Source of the DNA: Kitasatospora sp. MAP12-44
GTDB taxonomy: Bacteria; Actinomycetota; Actinomycetes; Streptomycetales; Streptomycetaceae
Assembly (NCBI RefSeq): GCF_029892095.1
Contig: NZ_JARZAE010000004.1
Location: 7,254,001 to 7,318,000, forward strand
Length of the DNA: 64,000 nucleotides
Direction: 5' to 3'
Positions 1 through 6,865 of this stretch are shown one piece after another. The notes under the pieces are model-generated. The model was given only the letters and a program-made list of their open reading frames with translations, ran no database searches and was not told the origin of the DNA. Within the stretch, counting starts at the first letter, position 1; every line of letters starts with the position of its first letter. A program made the translations under genes and the position numbers.

Positions 1-948
1 GGGGAGTAGGTCGGGTCGACGTAGACCGGATAGACGGTATCGGACGCGTCCAGCAGATCACTGGGTGGTGTCAACGAGATCGCCTCAGGCTCGGCGCTCA
101 CCTGCAACTTCGCGGTATGCGCGGCGCGTCCGGGAGCTCCGACGGCCGACTCGGTGCGAATGGCAGCCCGGCTCTCGATCGCCGGCGCCGGTTGGGTTGC
201 GGAGTCCCAGGCGTGGGGGGGGAGCGGTGTAGAGATGGTGGCCGGCCGGATCAGCGACGGCGATGTTGCCGTCGTTGTCGGCTGTGACCTTGAGGCCGTG
301 GGTGGTGCTGGTCTTGGCGTTGAGGAGGTCGGCGAGTCTGGGGGTGTGCGCTGCTTCCTTGTTCTTGACGGTGAAGACGTCGCTGATCGCGCCGGTGGTG
401 CGGACGGTGACGGTGAGGTCGACGCCGGGCAGCACGTCCGCGTAGATCGCGCTGGGGCCGTTGAGCGTCGGGTGGGGCAGCGTGACCGGGAGGGTGAGGG
501 TCATGCCCTGGCCGCCGGTGTGGAACGAGGCGAGCGGGCCGTTGCCGCCACCGGACAGGACCACGCTGTTCGGTGTTACCGCAGGTGAGATCGTTCCGTC
601 GGGGTTGGTCTTGAGCGTCGCGTCCAGGTCGATCCAGGCGCCGTTGCGAAACGTGCGTGTCGGTACGGCACTCTGGCTGAGCGTCATGGTGCCGTTCGGG
701 TTCGCGGTGGTCTGCGAGGTCTCGGTGATCAGCACGGTGGCTACGACCGGCTTGCCGGTCGTCTTCGCCTGCGTGGCGGCGTCCTTCGCCGACAGCATGC
801 CTGCCGCCGCCTTAGGAGCTGCGTTCGGCGCGGCCGTCGGCGCGGCTGCGGCGGTTGGCGCACCGCTGAGCATTGCCGCGGCGAGCGCACCGGCAAGCAG
901 TGCCGCCATGGCCCCGCTCGATGCACGCTGACGTTGTCTTATTTCCAT
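1..948 (-). pseudogene. Secreted LamG/RHS-type surface protein, 5' part, frameshifted
   Basis: This is the N-terminal part of a large exported protein that continues beyond the left edge of the window. The start at 948 gives a signal peptide (basic MEIRQRQR, Ala/Leu-rich core, Ala-rich cleavage region near residue 36), then a Thr/Pro-rich segment like the N-termini of streptomycete LamG-fold or RHS-like secreted proteins ('FRNGAWIDLDATL', 'PNSVVLSGGGNGPLASF'). The frame breaks at a run of eight G (215-222). Upstream of it the frame reads normally. Downstream, the sensible continuation (AWDSATQPAPAIESRA ... YPVYVDPTYS) needs one base fewer. The stop at 85 is therefore an artefact of the shift. 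It could be a sequencing error, a real mutation or a slippage switch. The function is not known; LamG-type proteins are usually cell-surface or secreted. Confidence 0.6.
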
Positions 949-1362
949 TGCTTGTTCGGTCCTCTGGGCTCGGTGCCGGGATGTTGATCACCCCGCGCGA
1001 GTATCGCCGAGCCATGGAGTTCAGGGCCCGTGCCGATGGAGAGGATGTGGGGAAATGGCCCGATCTGCGACATGCGTCATTAAAATTTTGACGATCCCTT
1101 TACTGATGTCGGATCAGGGGCTCAAATAGAGGGTTGGGGAGACTGGGACAGGGTCACCGTGCGTCTCCTTCGTTGAACCGGCCGTTCACTTCGGAGAGTT
1201 GCACGGTGGCTGACCCATGCTCAGGGAGTGTGAGCCCCTCGTGGGTGTGCGCCCCGGGAGCGATCCCGCGCACATCTCACGCGTGATCGCTACACCACAC
1301 AGAGGGACGCCATCGTGGAACCCGTACACCACTTCCTTGGACGCAACCATTTTGGCTTTGGT
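949..1362. other. Intergenic region, no convincing gene
   Basis: This 414-base gap lies upstream of the secreted-protein gene and downstream of the HNH nuclease gene. It contains an A/T-rich patch at about 1079-1115, the most likely place for the promoter of the minus-strand gene starting at 948, but I see no clear -35/-10 pair. Apart from the weak 19-codon frame listed separately, nothing in it is supported. Confidence 0.5.
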
Positions 1363-1374
1363 TCAACTGTTTAG
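1315..1374 (+). CDS. Possible 19-residue peptide (weak)
   Basis: A GTG-initiated frame of 19 codons is preceded by AGAGGGA at a usable distance of about 8 bases. It encodes a Gly/His/Phe-rich peptide (HHFLGRNHFGFG) and ends at TAG, overlapping the 3' end of the HNH gene antisense by 12 bases. Its composition is unlike a random high-GC shadow frame, but at this length chance cannot be excluded. No modifying enzyme lies beside it. Confidence 0.12.
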   Translation: MEPVHHFLGRNHFGFGSTV

Positions 1375-3219
1375 TTCGCACAGCGTCCGGTGATAACTGA
1401 GGTGCTTCTCGTCGATGGGGTGATCGACGTGCCGGCGGAGTCGGCCCAACGGCTTGTCGCTATGGGTCTGCCGCACCACGTCGTCAGCATCGACGTAGAT
1501 CTCCAGGCCGTCAAAAAGGACGTGGTGGTTGGGGCACAGACATAGCATGTTGTGCAGCTCGTCCGGACCGTCATGGGGTGACCCCAGCCCGCGGACATGG
1601 GCAGCTTCGCTGTAGGGCTTCAGCTTGTACTGCAGCCTGGTTTCGCAGACCTGGCACTTGTGGCCGTGTATTTCCTTCACCAAGGTTGCGAGCGCTGTGT
1701 TTCGCACGATGCGGGAGCCGATGGATTCCCGTCGCTCGGCGCCGCCGGTCGAGCGCACCACGTTAGTGCTTTTCCTCTCTCGTCCGTCCGCGGATTCGTC
1801 GAGGAGACCGTCCGCCGTGGTGTACCCGGCCAGCCTCAGTTTGCCGAGCAGGGCGCGTTGGTCGACGTCCTGGAGATAGCGGTTACGCAGCCGGACCAAG
1901 GCGTCGAGGCGGGTGACAGGGTTCTGCATGAGCTTGGCTGCCTCGTGGGACATGCCTGCAACCGGCTGAGCAGTGTTAAACACCTTGATCTGGGGCATGG
2001 CGTCGGCGGGCTCGGGTACTCCGTGCACCTCCCACACACCGCTTCCCTGAAGGTGCCAGAAGGGATACTCGGGGGTGATTTTGGAACCTGGCACCCCGAA
2101 CTCGGACAGGAGCGCTCCGACCTCCGCGCGGAAGAGCGACCACGGCGCCAGGCGCGGCTTGCCTGCGGCGATCCGGGCGATCGTCCAGAGCAACGCGAGT
2201 GGCTGATGGCGGCTTGCTGCCCCGTTCATGGAGTTCCGATGGGTCTTGAGTGCGTCGAGCTGCGCCAGCAACTCCGCGCTCGTCAGGGAGGCGGACGACT
2301 GAGAGGGCACGGCCGCCCTGGACTGCGATGAGCCTTGCGGCGGGAGAAAGTGGGAGACGCGTGCGTAGTCGTCGGCTGATCGCAGCGTGAGCATGCGCAG
2401 GGGACGCGGCACCTTTAGCGCCTCCAGAATCTCCGGAGCAGGGACCGCTTGGGGGAACTCTTCGAAATCGTCCAGGGCCATGATGTGCTCCCAGGTCGCG
2501 CTGTCTTCGTCGGTTCCCCAGACTGCGCGGGCCACTGCGGAGCTGGTAAAGAGTCCCAGGACTCTCGCGCGTGCGAGGAACTTCCACCCGGCGTAGAAGA
2601 GGACGTGGTCACCGACCCGGCGACCGCTCAGCGCCCGTACCTTCTCGTTGTTGGGGTGCGAGGTCGGGGTCGAGCCCCACAATCGGGCGATACCGTCCGG
2701 GTACAGGCCAGCGAGCACATCAGCCTCTGAACCGACTGCCTGTCGAAGGTCCGAGACTCGAATGCCTTGCCGCATCGACCTGGCGAAGTGCTGCGGGCCG
2801 TGATCCTTGGGGCCACCTCGCGGCTGCAGAATCAGTTGCGGCTTCTCGGGTGCGTTCAGCTGCTCCTCGGTCGAGCCACCTTCCTCGACGGTGAAACCCA
2901 GCGTGCGTAGGCGGTGTACCTCTGCTTGCTGGCTGCCCTGGACATCCTCAGCCGTCAGCAGGGCGCCGGTGGCATACAGGTGTCCCACTGCAGCAATGAC
3001 AGTCGCGTCGTAGCGCTTGCCGCCCACCGTCAACTCGTACGTCGAGGTTCGGTCGCAGCTGTGCCAGCTGCGGAAGGCGACGCGGCCGAGAAGATCGTGC
3101 TCCCGAACCGCAGCCTGTATTCCTGCACGTGTCAGATCCTCAAGGCCCATGGCCGGAACATTAGTAGGAAGATCTGACAGATATCGCTCTTGGGGGTGCA
3201 GCTTCCTGTCCCTGGGCAC
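1363..3219 (-). CDS. ScoMcrA-like type IV restriction endonuclease (sulfur-binding domain + HNH)
   Basis: Predicted modification-dependent nuclease of 618 aa. Residues 24-125 resemble the ScoMcrA N-terminal head (GLEDLTRAGI). Residues 170-270 look like an EVE/SRA-type modified-base reader (RVGDHVLFYAGWKF). Residues 337-470 resemble the phosphorothioate-binding SBD (LALLWTIARIAAGKPRLAPW, EYPFWHL). Residues 519-571 form an HNH nuclease with two CxxC-like pairs (CQVC, CLCPNHH) and catalytic-type His541, Asn564 and His566. ScoMcrA of S. coelicolor has the same general order and cuts phosphorothioated and 5-methylcytosine DNA. The gene starts 11 bases after brxHI, so it is probably co-transcribed as the last gene of the BREX operon. 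The GTG start at 3219 is uncertain; ATG at 3150 would remove 23 residues. The domain assignments are by pattern, and the modification recognised is inferred. Confidence 0.8.
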   Translation of the reverse strand: MPRDRKLHPQERYLSDLPTNVPAMGLEDLTRAGIQAAVREHDLLGRVAFRSWHSCDRTSTYELTVGGKRYDATVIAAVGHLYATGALLTAEDVQGSQQAEVHRLRTLGFTVEEGGSTEEQLNAPEKPQLILQPRGGPKDHGPQHFARSMRQGIRVSDLRQAVGSEADVLAGLYPDGIARLWGSTPTSHPNNEKVRALSGRRVGDHVLFYAGWKFLARARVLGLFTSSAVARAVWGTDEDSATWEHIMALDDFEEFPQAVPAPEILEALKVPRPLRMLTLRSADDYARVSHFLPPQGSSQSRAAVPSQSSASLTSAELLAQLDALKTHRNSMNGAASRHQPLALLWTIARIAAGKPRLAPWSLFRAEVGALLSEFGVPGSKITPEYPFWHLQGSGVWEVHGVPEPADAMPQIKVFNTAQPVAGMSHEAAKLMQNPVTRLDALVRLRNRYLQDVDQRALLGKLRLAGYTTADGLLDESADGRERKSTNVVRSTGGAERRESIGSRIVRNTALATLVKEIHGHKCQVCETRLQYKLKPYSEAAHVRGLGSPHDGPDELHNMLCLCPNHHVLFDGLEIYVDADDVVRQTHSDKPLGRLRRHVDHPIDEKHLSYHRTLCELNS

Positions 3220-3230
3220 GTCACGTTGCG

Positions 3231-5399
3231 TCAGGTCAGCATGACGTGAAGCCGTACCGGTTCCGCAAGAGCAGCAGAGGCCCCCGGAAAGTCGGCCAAG
3301 CGAGCCGCGACGGTTGCCATCGCGAGTCGTTCAGGCAGCGCGATCGAGAACTTGAGCCCCTTGACGGCCCGCCGGTCGACGTCCGGGAAGACCAGGCCAT
3401 CGCCGGCACTTGTTCGGGCACTCTGCCACATCTGGGCCGTCAGGTCCTCGCGAAGCCGCACGTAGCAGTCGGTAGGGCGCTGCACGGGGTCCGCGATGGA
3501 CGACAGGGTGGCAGCAAGCGTGGCGTTGGCTCGAAAGCCGGCCCACGTCCACCACCGCACGTCGTTTCCGAATCGCGTGACGAGGCTCCCGGCGGGGTGC
3601 ACGCTGCCAGGGGCCTCCTCCTCGCGCAGTTGCTGGAGGCGGGCCTGTGCACGCCGGGTAAGTGAGACCGGTGGATCGGAACCCAACAGCACGTCGCGCA
3701 TGGACCGGGTCAGCTCGTACGAGAGGCCCGCGATCCCGTGGCCGGACCATTTGGCGATGCCTCCGCCGTCGGCAGGCTCCACGAACGCCCGGCGTCTGGA
3801 CCAGTCGATGAAGGTGACCTGCCAGCTCCGCCCACCGAGCAGGAGTCTGCGAGGCCCGGGCCGTTCCTCTGTGAGGACCGAGGGGTCGATCTGTCCGATC
3901 TCGGTGCGTCCGGACAGGACGGTGAACTGGGGAGGGGCCGTGAACGATGCGGTCAGTTCGATGAAGTGGCGCCGGCCGAAGCGTTGTTCAGCCTCCGGGC
4001 CGATGAAGAGCAGGCCGTTGTCGTCGTCGAGGAAGCCCTCACCCACCAGGTATCTCAGGATCGGTTCGCCGGAGCGGTCGAACGGGGCCAGGCCGTTCCA
4101 CTCAAGGCTCCACAGGTGGGTCCCAAGCGTCTGTTCCTGGAGGGTCACGGCAAGGAGCTGTTGGGCGACCAGATGCCGAGGTTCGGGCGGCGGAGTGACG
4201 GCTTCGACCCAGCCCCGTCCCCACAGCAGCAGCAAGCCCGCTGCCTGGAGCAGGGTTTCCTCCTCGGTGGCCAGGAAGAGACAGTTGCGCAGGCTCCCGG
4301 CGCGCCGGCCGGTTCGGCCGATGCGTTGGAGGAAGGAGGCGACGGTGCGGGGAGCGTCGATCTGGATGACGCGGTCCAGGTCCCCGACGTCGATGCCCAG
4401 TTCCAGGGTGGAGGTGGAGACGATGACGCAGTCGCGAGCTTCTGCGAAGGCCTGCTCCGAGCGGGCCCGTTCTTCGGCCGACAGCGAGGCATGGGACAGG
4501 AAGGTGGTGACGTCACGGGCTCTCAGAGCGGCACCGAGCTGCTCCACCTGCCTGCGGGAGTCGCAGAAGACCAGTCGCTTCTCGCCGTGGTGGAGGGAAG
4601 CGATGAGTTTCGCGGCGTTGTCCAGCGAACCGACGTAGTCCAGTTCGACCTCGCCGGTCGGCCGGGCGCCGGCGGGAGTTGCCGCGAGATCGGGTGCGAC
4701 GACCTGACCGGAGCGGTTGCTCGCGCCTGAGCCCTGGAGCCAGGTGAGCAACTGGTGCGGGTTCCCGACCGTCGCCGAGAGACCGATGCGCTGGATGGGA
4801 CGGCCGGTGATGCGCTCGAGCCTCTCCAGAACGGCCAGGAGGTGCCAGCCGCGGTCGTCTCCCGCGAAAGCGTGAACTTCGTCCACGACGACCGCACGGA
4901 TGGACGAGAGGAGCTGGGCGTGGTCGGTTTTGATTCCGATCAGCATGGCCTCGAGCGACTCGGGGGTGGTGAGGAGAACGTCGGGCGGATCGGCGCGGAT
5001 TCGCCGCCGATGCGACTCCGTGGTGTCACCGTGCCAGAGCTCGGCGCGCCGACCGAGCCACTGTGCGTAGGAATCGACGCGTGTGATGAGGTTGTTGAGC
5101 AGAGCCTTGAGCGGGCACAGGTAGAGCACCGAGACGCCGGTCCAACGCTGCTGTGCCATCGCTGAGAGCACGGGAAAGCATGCCGCCTCGGTCTTGCCGC
5201 CGGCGGTCGGGGCCAGCAGCACCGCGTCCTCGCCGTCCATGAGCGGGCCGATCGAGGCGCGCTGAAGAGGGCGCAGGTCGGGCCATCCCAGAGTGTTCAC
5301 GATGTGGTGCAGGACGACCGGGTCAAGCCGGTCGAGGGGGTTGGCCGAGTCGGTAGTGCCCGGGGCGTGGGTCTCGGACTCGTCGGGGACGGCCATCAA
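3231..5399 (-). CDS. brxHI: BREX helicase BrxHI (Lhr-like DEVH ATPase)
   Basis: Superfamily 2 helicase of 722 aa. Motif I is PTAGGKT (64-70), motif II DEVH (173-176), motif III SAT (208-210) and motif VI QRIGRTGRR (358-366). A C-terminal extension of about 350 aa is typical of Lhr-like enzymes. BrxHI is the helicase found in type 2 BREX operons; its precise role in phage exclusion is not established. Its ATG lies inside the stop of brxD (ATGA overlap), so translation is coupled. It is followed after 11 bases by the HNH nuclease. All core helicase motifs are intact, so an active ATPase is expected. Confidence 0.9.
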   Translation of the reverse strand: MMAVPDESETHAPGTTDSANPLDRLDPVVLHHIVNTLGWPDLRPLQRASIGPLMDGEDAVLLAPTAGGKTEAACFPVLSAMAQQRWTGVSVLYLCPLKALLNNLITRVDSYAQWLGRRAELWHGDTTESHRRRIRADPPDVLLTTPESLEAMLIGIKTDHAQLLSSIRAVVVDEVHAFAGDDRGWHLLAVLERLERITGRPIQRIGLSATVGNPHQLLTWLQGSGASNRSGQVVAPDLAATPAGARPTGEVELDYVGSLDNAAKLIASLHHGEKRLVFCDSRRQVEQLGAALRARDVTTFLSHASLSAEERARSEQAFAEARDCVIVSTSTLELGIDVGDLDRVIQIDAPRTVASFLQRIGRTGRRAGSLRNCLFLATEEETLLQAAGLLLLWGRGWVEAVTPPPEPRHLVAQQLLAVTLQEQTLGTHLWSLEWNGLAPFDRSGEPILRYLVGEGFLDDDNGLLFIGPEAEQRFGRRHFIELTASFTAPPQFTVLSGRTEIGQIDPSVLTEERPGPRRLLLGGRSWQVTFIDWSRRRAFVEPADGGGIAKWSGHGIAGLSYELTRSMRDVLLGSDPPVSLTRRAQARLQQLREEEAPGSVHPAGSLVTRFGNDVRWWTWAGFRANATLAATLSSIADPVQRPTDCYVRLREDLTAQMWQSARTSAGDGLVFPDVDRRAVKGLKFSIALPERLAMATVAARLADFPGASAALAEPVRLHVMLT

Positions 5400-6730
5400 A
5401 GGTCCAGTTCGATGTCGTCCGCTGATCCGGCGGCGGCCAGATTCCGCTCCGTGGTGGTGAGTTCATGGTCGGAGACGGTCAACCGGTAGTGCCGGCGCGG
5501 GTCGAAGTCGTCGAACTGGTCGATCCGGTCGAGCACGTCGCCCACCAGCTTCTTCAGGAACAGCCTCGGAGCCACGCCCACCTTGCCGCCCAGGGCGCCA
5601 CCGACGGCGTCGGCCAGGTCGGCGATGTAGGCGTCGTCTGCGAGTGCCTTGATCCGGTCGGCGGACTCGGCACCCTCCATGTAGAGATCACGGATCGTTA
5701 CCCCGAGGCCGATGAGCGAGTCGCGGGTGAAGCCGGGCAGCCGCAGCTGGACGGCACGCGGGTTGTCGAAGCGTGGGTCGGTGGTGAAGTCGGTCGCCAG
5801 GCGTTGGGCGAGTGGGGGAAGGCGCTGGACGCCCTGCTGGCCGTCGTAGAAGGCGGGCGTGCCGGTGATCACCAGGTAGAGGCCGGGGAAGCGGCCGGAG
5901 TGGACCTCGTCGATCAGCTGGCGCAGTGCGTTGAGCGCCTTGTCGCGGGCGTCGGAGCGAACCCGCTGGAGCGTCTCGACCTCGTCGAGGACGAGGAACA
6001 GCCCGGCGTGTCCGGAATCCCGGAGCACGGTGAGCAGGCCCTGGAGGAACCCGAGCGCGCCGAAATGGTCGAGGTCGCCGCGTACCCCGGCCGACCGTCG
6101 CGCGGCGGCGGCCACGTTCGGCTGCCCGCCGAGCCAGGCGAGCACCGCGGCTGCCGTGCCTTCGTCACCCGAGGCGAGGGCGGTCCGGTAGCCGCGTAGA
6201 GCCGCTGCGAACGACGGGGCATGTCGGGACACTTCGCTCAGCCGGGCGGTGAGCAGCCGCTCCACCTCCTCGGGGAGCTGCTCCTCGGAGGACCCGGCGG
6301 CCAGGGCGTCCTCCTCCAGTGCGTAGAACCAGGCGTCCACCACGGGCCGCAGCGCGCTCGGCGGGAAGCTCGAGGTGCCGAGCCGTTCGGTCAGCCGCCG
6401 GTAGACGGTTTCCAGTTTGTGCAGCGGGGTCTCGGTCTCCGAGATCTGGATCTCGGCGACGGCGAAGTTCCGGCGTTTGGCGCGTTCGCCGAGCCACCGG
6501 GTGAAGAACGTCTTGCCTGATCCGTACTCACCACGTACTGCCTTGAACACTGATGACCCGGAGACGACGGCGTTCAGCTCCGCATCGAGTGCGGATTCGA
6601 ACCGGCCGAGACCGGTGGCGAGCAGATCGAGACCGTTCTCGGGCACCGCACCGCGACGCAGTGCGTCGATCACGTCCCGGCGGCGGGCTGCGCTGACGGT
6701 CGAGGATCGGGAGGTTCCTTCGGCACTCAC
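5396..6730 (-). CDS. brxD: BREX ATP-binding protein BrxD
   Basis: A 444-aa P-loop ATPase. Walker A is GEYGSGKT (67-74) and Walker B is LFLVLDEVE (DE at 249-250), followed by the sensor-like sequence LVITGTPAFYDG. BrxD proteins have this architecture and occur next to brxHI in type 2 BREX loci. The size and C-terminus fit the family. It starts 135 bases after the end of pglZ, with a strong hairpin between, so it may be expressed at a different level from pglYZ. It overlaps brxHI by four bases. Confidence 0.9.
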   Translation of the reverse strand: MSAEGTSRSSTVSAARRRDVIDALRRGAVPENGLDLLATGLGRFESALDAELNAVVSGSSVFKAVRGEYGSGKTFFTRWLGERAKRRNFAVAEIQISETETPLHKLETVYRRLTERLGTSSFPPSALRPVVDAWFYALEEDALAAGSSEEQLPEEVERLLTARLSEVSRHAPSFAAALRGYRTALASGDEGTAAAVLAWLGGQPNVAAAARRSAGVRGDLDHFGALGFLQGLLTVLRDSGHAGLFLVLDEVETLQRVRSDARDKALNALRQLIDEVHSGRFPGLYLVITGTPAFYDGQQGVQRLPPLAQRLATDFTTDPRFDNPRAVQLRLPGFTRDSLIGLGVTIRDLYMEGAESADRIKALADDAYIADLADAVGGALGGKVGVAPRLFLKKLVGDVLDRIDQFDDFDPRRHYRLTVSDHELTTTERNLAAAGSADDIELDL

Positions 6731-6832
6731 CCGGCAAGTCTCCCATCACTGGGCGACCGTGATCACGGGTGCCCTCGTCTCTGCGGTCGGGTGAATTTCC
6801 ACCCGGAGCCGAGCGGGCTCGGCCCCGGACAT

Positions 6833-6862
6833 GGCGCCGGGGCAGCGACCCGCCCCGGCGCC
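6833..6862 (-). terminator. Hairpin just after pglZ
   Basis: An 11-bp perfect stem (6833-6843 / 6852-6862) with an 8-base loop lies three bases beyond the pglZ stop. A second, smaller hairpin (GCCGAGC/GCTCGGC) is close by. There is no U-tract, as is common in streptomycetes. It probably ends or attenuates pglYZ transcription before brxD. Confidence 0.6.
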
Positions 6863-6865
6863 GGA

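Noticed and set aside
1363..3219. Part of a Dnd/Ssp phosphorothioation system
   Set aside because: No dndABCDE, pbeABCD or ssp genes are in the window; only a reader-nuclease is present.
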